Assembly: GCF_900129455.1 (NCBI RefSeq)
Contig: NZ_FQVU01000001.1
Span: forward strand, 868,001 to 932,000
Direction: 5' to 3'
Source of the DNA: Jatrophihabitans endophyticus
GTDB taxonomy: Bacteria; Actinomycetota; Actinomycetes; Mycobacteriales; Jatrophihabitantaceae
DNA: 64,000 bases
The notes under the pieces are model-generated. The model made no database searches, was not told the origin of the DNA, and saw only the letters and a program-made list of their open reading frames with translations. The first letter of the stretch is position 1; each line of letters opens with the position of its first letter. A program made the translations under genes and the position numbers. Below are positions 1 to 8,022 of this stretch, piece after piece.

Positions 1-68
1 CCGTGGACGTCGACGCCGGGGCCGACCGGCTCACCATCACGGTGGCCAAGAAGCGCGAGCCGCAGTGA
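1..68 (+). CDS. C-terminal end of an upstream gene, possibly an RsbW-type anti-sigma factor
   Basis: Only the last 21 codons are inside the window, read in the frame that ends in TGA at 66-68; the visible tail ends LTITVAKKREPQ. Its stop overlaps the GTG start of the following SigB/F-type sigma factor by 3 nt (GTGA), so the two are translationally coupled. In actinobacteria this position is commonly taken by the serine-kinase anti-sigma factor RsbW/UsfX. The assignment rests on neighbourhood alone, because too little protein is visible to test for the ATP-binding motifs. Confidence 0.4.
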   Translation, partial: VDVDAGADRLTITVAKKREPQ

Positions 69-880
69 CGGCTTCGACCGGCAACCAGCGACCGAGCCGG
101 GACCACGGCCAGGCCGCGAAGCTCCTCGCCGAGCTGCACGAGCTCCCCGAGGACAGCCCGCGTCGCCGCACCCTGCGCGACCGGCTCGTCGAGCAGCACA
201 TGCCGCTCGTCGTGTACCTCGCCCGCCGCTTCTCCGGCCGCAACGAGCCGATGAACGACCTCGTCCAGGTCGGGGCGATCGGCCTGATCAAGGCGATCGA
301 CCGCTTCGACCCCGAACGCAAGCTCGAGTTCTCGACCTACGCGACGCCGACCATCCTCGGCGAGATCAAGCGCCACTTCCGCGACACCGGCTGGCTCATC
401 CACGTGCCCCGCCGGGCGCAGGAGCTGCAGACGACGCTCAACGCCGCCCGCGCCGATCTCAGCCAGGAGCTCGGTCGCGCCCCCACGGTCAAGGAGATCT
501 CCGAACGCATCGAGGTGGACGAGGACACCGTCCTCGAGGCCCTCGACGCGGCCCGGGCGTACTCCGGCGTGCCCATCGACGTCCTCGCCGCACCGGGTGA
601 GAACGTGCCCGAGCACCCGATGCTTGGCATCATCGACGAGGGCTTCGACCAGGTCGAGCAGCGCGCGATGCTGCGCAAGGTCATCGCCAACCTGCCCGAG
701 GCCGAGCGCGAGATCCTGCTGCTGCGCTTCATCGCGAACAAGACGCAGACCGAGATCGCGGCCATCGTGGGCGTCTCGCAGATGCAGGTGTCGCGCCTCG
801 TGGCCCGCGGGCTGCGCCGGCTGCGCGAGAGCCTGGGTGCCCCCGAGCCGCCGACCGAGCCGCGACGCCGCAAGAGCTGA
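65..880 (+). CDS. sigF: RNA polymerase sigma factor, SigB/SigF/SigG group
   Basis: A 271-aa group 3 sigma factor that directs RNA polymerase to general-stress or developmental promoters. Region 2 lies at about residues 40-115 (LVQVGAIGLIKAIDRFDP, then the melting motif FSTYATPTILGEIKRHFRD). Region 3 is at about 120-180 (RRAQEL, APTVKEISE). Region 4 with its helix-turn-helix is at about 205-255 (LPEAEREILLLRF, TQTEIAAIVGVSQMQVSRL). There is no region 1.1, as expected for this group. The GTG start sits inside the stop of the upstream gene, which fits co-translation with an anti-sigma partner. Its regulon cannot be told from this sequence, and sigB, sigF or sigG naming is not resolved. Confidence 0.9.
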   Translation: MTASTGNQRPSRDHGQAAKLLAELHELPEDSPRRRTLRDRLVEQHMPLVVYLARRFSGRNEPMNDLVQVGAIGLIKAIDRFDPERKLEFSTYATPTILGEIKRHFRDTGWLIHVPRRAQELQTTLNAARADLSQELGRAPTVKEISERIEVDEDTVLEALDAARAYSGVPIDVLAAPGENVPEHPMLGIIDEGFDQVEQRAMLRKVIANLPEAEREILLLRFIANKTQTEIAAIVGVSQMQVSRLVARGLRRLRESLGAPEPPTEPRRRKS

Positions 881-890
881 CGCCCGCCTC

Positions 891-946
891 CCCCCGCTTT
901 TGGCGGCTGAGCGCAGCATGCTGCGCTCAGCCGCCAAAAGCGGGGG
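891..946. terminator. 56-bp perfect palindrome, terminator-like; first copy of a dispersed repeat
   Basis: Every base from 891 to 946 pairs about the centre 918/919 (GCATGC), giving 28-nt arms with no loop. The inner 50 bp is identical to the palindrome at 16731-16780. It lies between the convergent sigma factor gene and the 143-aa membrane protein gene, where a bidirectional terminator is expected. There is no T tract on either side, so termination would depend on the stem alone. The identity of the arms between two unrelated loci makes a dispersed repeat more likely than two independent terminators. Confidence 0.8.
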
Positions 947-958
947 GTGGGGTGGTCC

Positions 959-1390
959 TCAGTCCGGCGGGACGCGGTCCAGCGCCTCGCGGGCAGGGGG
1001 CGTGAACAGCAGGTAGAGGACGGCGAGCGCGGCGACCAGGATCGGTCCGCCCCAGAGGACGCGGCTGGCCTGGAAGGCGAGGCTGTACGCCACCGGCAGC
1101 GCCAGCAGCTGGATCACCACCATGGGCGTGCGCGCGGCCGGACGCAGCAGCTGCAGCGACCGGGCGCCGAGCAGCAGCGCCGCTGCCCCGCCGTAGGCCA
1201 TGAGTGCGCCGAGCAGGCTGCGCAGCACGCCGCCGGGATGGCCGAAGATCGTGCCGTAGACGAGGAAGGTCCCCGCCGCGACGAGGCCGAGGGCCTCCAG
1301 CCCGAGGATCGCGCAGGCGACCCGGATCGGTGACGGCACCGGATCGGGCGTCCCGGCGACGTCGTCCGGTCCGCCGTCCGCCTCGCTCAC
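959..1390 (-). CDS. Small integral membrane protein of unknown function
   Basis: A 143-aa protein with a short polar N-terminus (about 20 residues) followed by four hydrophobic segments, at about residues 22-45, 58-78, 86-108 and 113-130, and a charged tail. Segment three carries a positively charged lead-in (RSLQLLRPAARTP). I recognise no domain or catalytic motif. It is convergent with the sigma factor gene across the palindrome, so it is not in that operon. Its promoter would lie in the 94-bp gap before the divergent lipid kinase gene. Confidence 0.7.
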   Translation of the reverse strand: MSEADGGPDDVAGTPDPVPSPIRVACAILGLEALGLVAAGTFLVYGTIFGHPGGVLRSLLGALMAYGGAAALLLGARSLQLLRPAARTPMVVIQLLALPVAYSLAFQASRVLWGGPILVAALAVLYLLFTPPAREALDRVPPD

Positions 1391-1484
1391 CGAATCAGCC
1401 TAGCGACGCCGCTGCCGCCGTTCGGAGCACCCTCGCCCCGTCGGGCCGGGCCGCGCCCGCGCGGGGTCAGTAGGCTGGCCGACC

Positions 1485-2417
1485 GTGCGTGTTCTCGTCG
1501 TGACCAACCCGCGGGCCACCGCCATGAGCGATCGCGAGCGCGACGTCCTGGCGCACGCCCTCGCCAGCGACGCCGAGCTCGAGGTGGCCGAGACCGCGAA
1601 CCGTGGCCACGCCGCCGCCCTCGCGTGCCGCGCGATGCGCAACGGCACCGACGTCGTGGTGGCCCTCGGCGGCGACGGGACCGTGAACGAGGTCATCAAC
1701 GGCCTGCTGACCGACGGCGTCCACGACGGGGTCCCGGCCTTGGGCGTGGTGCCGGCCGGCTCGACGAACGTGTTCGTGCGTGCGCTGGGCCTGCCCAACG
1801 ACCCCATCGAGGCGACCGGCTCGCTGCTGGAGGGGCTGCGTTCGGGCAGCCGTCGCTCGGTGAGCATGGGCATGGCCGACGACCGCTACTTCTGCTTCGC
1901 CGCCGGCCTCGGCTTCGACGCCGCGATCGTGCACGGCGTGGAGCGCAAGCGACGTCAGGGCAAGCGCTCGACGCACGTCCTGTACAGCCGGGTGGGGGTC
2001 TCGGAGTTCTTCCGGGCCGATCGTCGGCATCCGAAGCTGCACGTCGAGCTCGCCGACGGCACGCGCATCGAGGACGTCTTCTTCGCCGTCGTCACCAATG
2101 CCGACCCGTGGACCTACGTCGGCAACCGGCCGCTGCGCCCGACGCCGGACGTCGACTTCGACACCGGCCTGGGCCTCTACGCCCGGCGCCGGATGCGCAC
2201 GCTCGGCGTGCTGGTGAGCATGGCGCGACTCTCCGGCAAGCGCCCGCGAATAGGGCGTTTCGGCGCGCGGGTCGTCCAGGATCTCGATCACATCACCGTC
2301 GTCGCGGACGAGCCGATGCCGTTCCAGGTGGACGGCGACGCCCTGGATTCGCGGGAGAAGGTGACCTTCCGGGCGGTGCCGGACGCGATCCGCGTCGTGG
2401 TCGCGCCGCCCGGATAG
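1485..2417 (+). CDS. Diacylglycerol kinase family lipid kinase
   Basis: A 310-aa member of the DagK/YegS/sphingosine-kinase superfamily, expected to phosphorylate a lipid hydroxyl using ATP at the membrane face. The nucleotide-binding motif VVALGGDGTVNEVINGLL is at about residues 58-76 and the second motif GVVPAGSTNVFVRALGLP at about 87-104. The C-terminal beta-rich domain ends with a conserved FQVDGDAL segment at about 283-290. Length matches the family (about 290-330 aa). The GTG start is the first codon aligning with the family N-terminus VTNPRA. It is a single gene; downstream lies the whiB1 promoter region. The actual substrate is unknown. Confidence 0.88.
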   Translation: MRVLVVTNPRATAMSDRERDVLAHALASDAELEVAETANRGHAAALACRAMRNGTDVVVALGGDGTVNEVINGLLTDGVHDGVPALGVVPAGSTNVFVRALGLPNDPIEATGSLLEGLRSGSRRSVSMGMADDRYFCFAAGLGFDAAIVHGVERKRRQGKRSTHVLYSRVGVSEFFRADRRHPKLHVELADGTRIEDVFFAVVTNADPWTYVGNRPLRPTPDVDFDTGLGLYARRRMRTLGVLVSMARLSGKRPRIGRFGARVVQDLDHITVVADEPMPFQVDGDALDSREKVTFRAVPDAIRVVVAPPG

Positions 2418-2625
2418 CGCGCCACGGACAAGATCACCGGCGCGGGACCCTCGACCCGGACTGCGATGACGCGTACCGTCGCCCGAGGTCGGTGGACAAC
2501 CGGAAAACGCTGTCACGGCGATTTTGCGGGACCACCGAGGAAAACGACGAACACACGTCCGTGCGCCGCCACGGACCCTGCGAACCGGTGACGTGCATCG
2601 CGGGTCCTTGAACGATGCGCACGCT

Positions 2626-2641
2626 CGTGAAAGGATTCACA
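2626..2641. promoter_or_regulatory. CRP/FNR-type operator upstream of whiB1
   Basis: CGTGA at 2626-2630, six bases, then TCACA at 2637-2641 matches the TGTGA-N6-TCACA consensus at nine of ten positions. A weaker half-match, GGTGA-N6-TCGCG, lies at 2587-2602, 39 bp upstream centre to centre. The strong site is 59 bp before the whiB1 ATG. CRP control of whiB1 through two sites is established in M. tuberculosis; the correspondence here is an inference from motif and position. Confidence 0.6.
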
Positions 2642-2699
2642 AGCGTGTGGTCGAGCGAGAACCTGCTCGCACCCGCGCCGAGTGAGGAGAAATCGACTG

Positions 2700-2951
2700 A
2701 TGGACTGGCGGCACCGCGCGATATGCCGTGACGAGGACCCCGAGCTGTTCTTCCCGATCGGGAACACGGGACCCGCGATACTGCAGATCGAGCAGGCGAA
2801 GGCGGTCTGCCGACGCTGCCCGGTCATCCAGGACTGCTTGACCTGGGCCCTCGAGTCCGGCCAGGACGCCGGCGTGTGGGGTGGGCTCTCCGAGGACGAG
2901 CGCCGCGCACTGAAGCGGCGCAACGCCCGGGCCCGCGCCCGGCTGGCCTGA
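2700..2951 (+). CDS. whiB1: WhiB1-family Fe-S transcriptional regulator
   Basis: An 83-aa Wbl protein. The four cluster-ligand cysteines are at residues 9, 37, 40 and 46, the same spacing as I recall for M. tuberculosis WhiB1. The invariant turn GVWGG is present at residues 59-63, followed by the basic tail ALKRRNARARARLA that contacts DNA. WhiB1 binds a [4Fe-4S] cluster, interacts with sigma-A region 4 and responds to nitric oxide. I start at the ATG at 2700, preceded by GAGGAG, and not at the in-frame GTG at 2682, because the mature family begins MDWRH. The gene directly faces pdtaS, as in mycobacteria. Confidence 0.96.
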   Translation: MDWRHRAICRDEDPELFFPIGNTGPAILQIEQAKAVCRRCPVIQDCLTWALESGQDAGVWGGLSEDERRALKRRNARARARLA

Positions 2952-3007
2952 ACACCGGGACGAACCGGGACCACCGCAGCGCTCGGCCGTCCCCGACGTC
3001 GTCGGGG

Positions 3008-4513
3008 TCAGCGTCGTCGGGGCGTCAGCGGCAGGTCCAGCACCGCGTCCGTGCCCCGGCCGCGTGGGTTGGGTCGGTAGGACACCTCGCCGGACAGCTC
3101 GGCCGACACCAGGGTGTTGACGATCTGCAGCCCCAGCCGGTCGGACTTGCCGCCGGTGAACCCCTCGGGCAGCCCCACGCCGTCGTCGCGGATGGTGACG
3201 GTCAGCCGGCCACGCCGGCGCCGGGCGAGCACGGTGACCATCCCCTCCCCGTCCTCGGGGAACGCGTGCTCGATCGCGTTCTGCACGAGCTCGGTGAGGA
3301 CCAGCACCAGCGGCGTGGCCGCCGCGGCGGGCACGACGCCGAACGATCCCTCGCGGACCGCGTCCACCCGCTGCGCGGAGCCCATGACGTCCGAGAGCAT
3401 CGAGAGCAGCCGGTCGACGATGTCGTCGAACTCCACCGCCTCCTCGATCGACACCGACAGCGTCTCGTGCACGAGCGCGATCGACTGCACGCGCCGCATC
3501 GACTCCTCGAGCGCCGCGCGCGCCTCGGGCACCGCGACGCGCCGCGCCTGCAGCCGCAACAGCGCCGCGACCGTCTGCAGGTTGTTCTTCACCCGGTGGT
3601 GGATCTCGCGGATCGTCGCGTCCTTGCTCATGATCTGCAGGTCGCGTCGGCGCAGCTCGGTGACGTCCTGCATGAGCAGCAGCGCGCCGAGGGTCTCCCC
3701 GCGGGGGCGCAGCGGCCACGCCCGGAACAGGATCGTGGCGCCCCGGCCCTCGACCTCGATGCTGGCGGGGTGACCGCCGTCGATCGCGTCGGCGACGGCG
3801 GCGGCGAGGTCCGTGGCGTCGAACGGGTCGTCGGCCACCGAGCTGGTCAGTGCGTCGATCGGCTCGCTGAGCACCGGGCCGGTGACGCCGAGCCGCGAGA
3901 ACGCCGACAGCGCGTTCGGACTGGCGTAGATGATCGTGCCGTCCGGCTCGAGGCGCGCCAGACCGTCCCCCACGCGTGGACCCGCCCCCTCCTCGGGCCG
4001 TGAGTCGGCGGCCGGGAACGTGCCGTCGGCGACCATGCCGGCCAGGTCGGCCGCGCTCTGCAGGTACACCAGCTCGAGCTGGCTCGGCGTCCGCACGCTC
4101 GCGAGGTTCGCGTCGCGGCCGATGACGGCGATGACCTCGTCACCGAGACGCACCGGGATCGCCTCGCGCCGGATCGGCAGGTCGCCCTCCCAGTCCGGGT
4201 CCACCTCGCGGAAGATGCGTGACTCGGCCAGCGCGATGCGCAGCGGCGCCACGCGGTTGCCCTGCAGCACGACGCCGACCTGGTCGTGCTGGTAGGCCGT
4301 CGGTCCGGTCGTCGGACGACACTGCGCGACGCAGAGGAAACCGGGGACCGCACCCGCCTCGGCCGCGGGCACCGCGACCGGGACCCACAGCAGCAGGTCG
4401 GCGAAGGCCAGGTCGGCGAGCAGCTGCCACTCCCCCACCAGCCGTGCGATGTGGTCGACCTGGGCGTCGTCCAGGCGGGTGCGGACGGCGAGGGTGTCGG
4501 TGAGCGCGGACAC
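3008..4513 (-). CDS. pdtaS: PdtaS-type cytosolic sensor histidine kinase
   Basis: A 501-aa histidine kinase without membrane segments. An N-terminal GAF-like domain (about residues 10-180) and a PAS domain (about 190-290) precede a HisKA_2 dimerisation segment. The phospho-acceptor motif EIHHRVKNNLQTVAALLRLQ has its histidine near residue 303. The HATPase_c domain follows (LTELVQNAIEHAF; DDGVGLPEGF; LGLQIVNTLV). In mycobacteria PdtaS phosphorylates the antiterminator PdtaR, which binds RNA; no pdtaR is visible here. The partner is usually unlinked, so its absence is not informative. The gene lies 57 bp past whiB1 in convergent orientation, conserved synteny that supports the name. Confidence 0.93.
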   Translation of the reverse strand: MSALTDTLAVRTRLDDAQVDHIARLVGEWQLLADLAFADLLLWVPVAVPAAEAGAVPGFLCVAQCRPTTGPTAYQHDQVGVVLQGNRVAPLRIALAESRIFREVDPDWEGDLPIRREAIPVRLGDEVIAVIGRDANLASVRTPSQLELVYLQSAADLAGMVADGTFPAADSRPEEGAGPRVGDGLARLEPDGTIIYASPNALSAFSRLGVTGPVLSEPIDALTSSVADDPFDATDLAAAVADAIDGGHPASIEVEGRGATILFRAWPLRPRGETLGALLLMQDVTELRRRDLQIMSKDATIREIHHRVKNNLQTVAALLRLQARRVAVPEARAALEESMRRVQSIALVHETLSVSIEEAVEFDDIVDRLLSMLSDVMGSAQRVDAVREGSFGVVPAAAATPLVLVLTELVQNAIEHAFPEDGEGMVTVLARRRRGRLTVTIRDDGVGLPEGFTGGKSDRLGLQIVNTLVSAELSGEVSYRPNPRGRGTDAVLDLPLTPRRR

Positions 4514-4663
4514 GTACCGAGCCTGCCATCACCGACCCGGCACCGCGGCAGCCGGGTGGGACGCACCGGCACGGGGTGGACCTTTCCACCCCGATCGGTA
4601 CTAGGGTCCGACCAGACCGGACGCCCCACCGTCGTCGCCGTCTCGTCGTGCCGAGGAGCCGCC

Positions 4664-4915
4664 ATGTCCACCCCGTCGAACGACCGGCCCCCGGTGCGCC
4701 GACCACGACTGTCGCCGGCGGCGACCGTGGCCGTCGTCGTGCTGCTGGCGATCCCGTGCGTCGCGCTCGCCGCGGTGCCGCTGTACTCGCGCGAGGACCC
4801 GAAGATCGCGGGCTGGCCGTTCTTCTACTGGTTCCAGCTGCTCTGGGTGATCCTCACGCCGATCATGACCTACGCGGCCTACGTGATCATCAAGCGCTCG
4901 CGGGGCGAGCGGTGA
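4664..4915 (+). CDS. DUF3311-type small membrane subunit of an SSS transporter
   Basis: An 83-aa protein with two predicted transmembrane helices (about residues 22-42 and 53-75) and a short conserved loop between them (REDPKIAGWPFFYWFQLLW). It matches the DUF3311 family, which nearly always precedes a large sodium/solute symporter gene and is thought to help its assembly, much like YhdT with PanF. The ATG at 4664 is preceded by GAGGAG. Its stop codon overlaps the GTG of the next gene (GTGA), so the two are co-translated. Confidence 0.85.
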   Translation: MSTPSNDRPPVRRPRLSPAATVAVVVLLAIPCVALAAVPLYSREDPKIAGWPFFYWFQLLWVILTPIMTYAAYVIIKRSRGER

Positions 4916-6693
4916 GCACCGTGGCCGCGGGCGGCGGCGTCAACGGCGTCGAGCTCGGCGTCGTCGTCTTCTTCTTCGTCGTCGTGACGTTCGGCGGCTT
5001 CGTCGCGGTGCGCTGGCGGCGCGCAGACTCCATGGACAGCCTCGAGGAATGGGGCCTCGGCGGCCGCGGGTTCGGCACCGTCGTCACCTGGTTCCTGCTC
5101 GGCGGTGACCTCTACACCGCGTACACCTTCGTCGCCGTGCCGGCCGCCATGTTCGCGACCGGAGCGGTCGCCGGGTTCTTCGCCGTGCCGTACACGATCG
5201 TCGCCTACCCCATCGTCTTCGTCTTCCTGCCCAGGTTGTGGAGCGTGGCGCAGCGGCGCGGTTACGTGACCCCCGCCGACTTCGTCCGCGGCCGGTACGA
5301 CAGCCGCGTGCTGGCGCTCGCGGTCGCGCTGACCGGCATCGTCGCGACGATGCCCTACATCGCGCTGCAGCTCGTCGGGATTCAGGCGGTGTTCGACACC
5401 ATGGGGCTGGGCGGCTCGGGCAACGTCCTCGTCCGGGACCTCCCGCTGATCATCGCCTTCGCCGTGCTCGCGGCGTACACGTACTCGTCGGGTTTGCGCG
5501 CACCTGCGCTCATTGCGTTCGTCAAGGACACCCTGATCTACATCGTCATCGTCGTCGCGATCGTCTACGTCGCGGCGAAGATCGGCTTCGACGACATGTT
5601 CACCGCGGCCAAGACGAAGATGACGACGCCACTGCCGTCGGGCATGCCGACCGGCACGTTCGTCACGGGCAAGGGGACGTACTGGGCCTACGGGACGCTC
5701 GCGTTCGGCTCGGCGCTGGCGTTGTTCATGTACCCGCACTCGATGACCGCGGTGCTCGCGAGCCGGCGACGCAACACGATCCGGCGCAACACCGCGATCC
5801 TGCCGGCCTACTCGCTGATGCTCGCCCTGCTCGCGCTGCTGGGCTTCGCGGCGATCCACCAGGTCGGTGCCGGCAAGATGAACGTGTTCGGGCAGGACGG
5901 CGTCGCCAACGCCCAGCTCGCCGTGCCGCACTTCTTCCAGTCCGTGTTCCCGTCCTGGTTCGCCGGCGTCGCCTTCGCCGCCATCGCGATCGGCGCGCTC
6001 GTGCCGGCGGCGATCATGTCGATCGCCGCGGCCAACCTGTTCACCCGCAACATCTATCGCGAGTTCCTGCACCGCGACGCCTCGCCCAAACAGGAGGCGC
6101 GGGTCTCGAAGATCGTCTCCATCGTGGTGAAGTTCGGCGCGCTGCTGTTCGTGCTCGGCCTGGACAAGCAGAACGCGATCAACATGCAGCTGCTCGGCGG
6201 TGTGTGGATCCTGCAGACGCTCGTGGCCGTCGTCTCCGGGCTGTACACGCGGTGGTTCCACCGCTGGGCGCTGCTCACCGGCTGGGCCGCCGGCATGCTC
6301 TACGGCACGATCGAGGCCTACCTGCAGACCGCGCCCGCGTCGACCACCAAGCTCGTCGACGGCAAGCCGCAGGTCACCGTGAACGGCACGCGCCACTTCG
6401 CCGCGTCCATCGCCGAGATCCCCTTCACCCACACCAAGGTCTACATCGGCATCACCGCGTTGGTGATCAACATCATCGTCGCCGTGGTGGTCACGCTGCT
6501 GCTGCGCGCGCTGCGCGCGCCCGCGGGCGTCGACCAGACCGCACCCGAGGACTACTGGTCGGACAAGGCCAACCCGACGGTCGTGTTGGAGGCGGAGCGG
6601 GAGACGGCAGGGCACGAGGCGACGGGCGCGAGCGGGCCCGGTGGGGCGACGGGCCGCGGGCCGACGCTCAGCGGCGAGTCGACGCGACCGTGA
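4912..6693 (+). CDS. Sodium:solute symporter (SSS) family permease
   Basis: A 593-aa polytopic membrane protein with about 13 hydrophobic segments between residues 10 and 545 and a polar Gly/Ala-rich C-terminal tail. Family landmarks include WGLGGRGFGTVVTWFLLGGD near residue 45-65, the RGYVTPADFVRGRYDSR loop near 115-131, and FMYPHSMTAVLASR near 272-286. Substrates of the subfamily paired with DUF3311 are small organic solutes such as monocarboxylates or pantothenate; which one is not visible. The GTG at 4912 overlaps the previous stop. The last 26 nt overlap the end of the convergent methyltransferase gene. Confidence 0.9.
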   Translation: MSTVAAGGGVNGVELGVVVFFFVVVTFGGFVAVRWRRADSMDSLEEWGLGGRGFGTVVTWFLLGGDLYTAYTFVAVPAAMFATGAVAGFFAVPYTIVAYPIVFVFLPRLWSVAQRRGYVTPADFVRGRYDSRVLALAVALTGIVATMPYIALQLVGIQAVFDTMGLGGSGNVLVRDLPLIIAFAVLAAYTYSSGLRAPALIAFVKDTLIYIVIVVAIVYVAAKIGFDDMFTAAKTKMTTPLPSGMPTGTFVTGKGTYWAYGTLAFGSALALFMYPHSMTAVLASRRRNTIRRNTAILPAYSLMLALLALLGFAAIHQVGAGKMNVFGQDGVANAQLAVPHFFQSVFPSWFAGVAFAAIAIGALVPAAIMSIAAANLFTRNIYREFLHRDASPKQEARVSKIVSIVVKFGALLFVLGLDKQNAINMQLLGGVWILQTLVAVVSGLYTRWFHRWALLTGWAAGMLYGTIEAYLQTAPASTTKLVDGKPQVTVNGTRHFAASIAEIPFTHTKVYIGITALVINIIVAVVVTLLLRALRAPAGVDQTAPEDYWSDKANPTVVLEAERETAGHEATGASGPGGATGRGPTLSGESTRP

Positions 6694-7420
6694 CGATCTC
6701 GGGGCTGTCGGCGGTGAACGGGCCGCGGTCCCAGTCGCCGTAGCGCTCGTCGACGTCGAAGCCGGCGACGGCGAGCAGCTGGTCCAGCCCCGCCGCCGGG
6801 AGGAAGCGCAGCGTGCTGCGGCTAACGAGCGGCTCGGGGCGGCCGGTCACCGCGAAGGTCTCGGTGAAGGTCACGTGCGCCGCGCCGCCGTCCTCGTGCC
6901 GGACCTGTTCGAGGTCGTGCCGTACCCGCACGGCGCGCCCCCGGGCGTCGCGCACCTCGACGACGTCGTCGGATGTCCATCGCTCCCAGGGCCGTACGAC
7001 GGGGTTGCGGGTCTCGAAGGCGAAGCGTCCGCCGGGGACGAGGGCCCGGCGGACGGCCGCGAGCAGCTCGAGCGCGGCGGCGTCGTCCGGCAGCACCTGG
7101 AAGGCGTGCCCGGTCATGTACACGAACTCGAACCCCGCCACGAAGCCCGCCGCCGGGAGGTAGCCGAGACGCCACTCGACGTCGTCGCGGCGCCGCGCCT
7201 GCGCGAGCATCCCGGCGGCCGGGTCGAGGCCGACGAGCCGTCCTTCGTGACCGCTGTCGCGCAGCTGGTGCAGCATGGCCCCCGTCCCGCAACCGACGTC
7301 CAGCACGCTGCGAGCCGAGCGGGCGAGCTCGAGATAGAACGTCTCGTCCGGGCCACCGTGCCGCTCGATCAGGTCGTAGAGGGACGCGAGGTAGTCGTCG
7401 TCGAAGGAGGCGTCGGGCAC
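6668..7420 (-). CDS. Class I SAM-dependent methyltransferase
   Basis: A 250-aa Rossmann-fold methyltransferase. Motif I, VLDVGCGTGAML, is at about residues 39-50 and provides the AdoMet-binding glycines; the acidic end of strand two is LVGLDPAAGMLAQARRR. The strand-four region FEFVYMTGHAFQVLPDD and the post-motif GGRFAFETRNPVVRPWERW are also present. The C-terminal half carries the small beta-sheet cap seen in the YxaB/CypM-like group. The acceptor is unknown. The 3' end overlaps the SSS permease gene by 26 nt in convergent orientation. The promoter must lie in the 135 bp shared with trmL. Confidence 0.85.
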   Translation of the reverse strand: MPDASFDDDYLASLYDLIERHGGPDETFYLELARSARSVLDVGCGTGAMLHQLRDSGHEGRLVGLDPAAGMLAQARRRDDVEWRLGYLPAAGFVAGFEFVYMTGHAFQVLPDDAAALELLAAVRRALVPGGRFAFETRNPVVRPWERWTSDDVVEVRDARGRAVRVRHDLEQVRHEDGGAAHVTFTETFAVTGRPEPLVSRSTLRFLPAAGLDQLLAVAGFDVDERYGDWDRGPFTADSPEIVTVASTRR

Positions 7421-7555
7421 CTCCCGATCATGGCGGCCGAGGGCGGACGGGCAACCCAGTTTCCGGATGCCGCCGTCCCGCGATCTTCCGGCGTGGGACG
7501 ACGCCGGACGCGCGTGCTGCAGGAGGACCCGCGCACCGTGCCACTACGGTGGAGC

Positions 7556-8017
7556 GTGTTTCACGTCGTCTTCGTCGAGCCCCGCATCCCGCCGAACACC
7601 GGCAACGCGATCCGGCTCGTCGCCGCCACCGGCGCGCACCTGCACCTCGTCGAGCCGCTCGGGTTCACGATGACCGACGCGCAGCTGCGACGGGCCGGGC
7701 TCGACTACCACGATCTCGCGACCGTCACCGTGCATCCCGACCTCGACGCGCTGTGGGCCGAGCTCGGGACGGCGCGCGTGTACGCCTTCACCGCCTCGGC
7801 GCGGACGTCCTACGCCGACATCGCCTACCGGCGCGGCGACGTGCTGCTGTTCGGGCCCGAGCCGACCGGCCTCGCCCCCGAGGTCCTCGCCGACCCGCAC
7901 GTCACCGAGCGGGTGCGGATCCCGATGCTGCCCGGCCGTCGCTCGCTCAACCTGTCGAACTCCGCTGCCGTCGCCGCCTACGAGGCGTGGCGGCAGCACG
8001 GTTTCGCCGAGGACTGA
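7556..8017 (+). CDS. trmL: tRNA (cytidine(34)-2'-O)-methyltransferase TrmL
   Basis: A 153-aa SPOUT-fold enzyme that methylates the wobble nucleotide of tRNA-Leu isoacceptors using AdoMet. Three SpoU motifs are present: VEPRIPPNTGNAIRL at about residues 7-21, LLFGPEPTGLAPEV near 98-111, and the knot motif IPMLPGRRSLNLSNSAAVAA near 122-141. Length matches E. coli TrmL (157 aa), meaning the catalytic domain stands alone. The GTG at 7556 has a GGTGGAG sequence just upstream and begins FHVVFVEP as in the family. It is convergent with the Hsp70-module operon, six bases apart. Confidence 0.93.
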   Translation: MFHVVFVEPRIPPNTGNAIRLVAATGAHLHLVEPLGFTMTDAQLRRAGLDYHDLATVTVHPDLDALWAELGTARVYAFTASARTSYADIAYRRGDVLLFGPEPTGLAPEVLADPHVTERVRIPMLPGRRSLNLSNSAAVAAYEAWRQHGFAED

Positions 8018-8022
8018 GCGGG

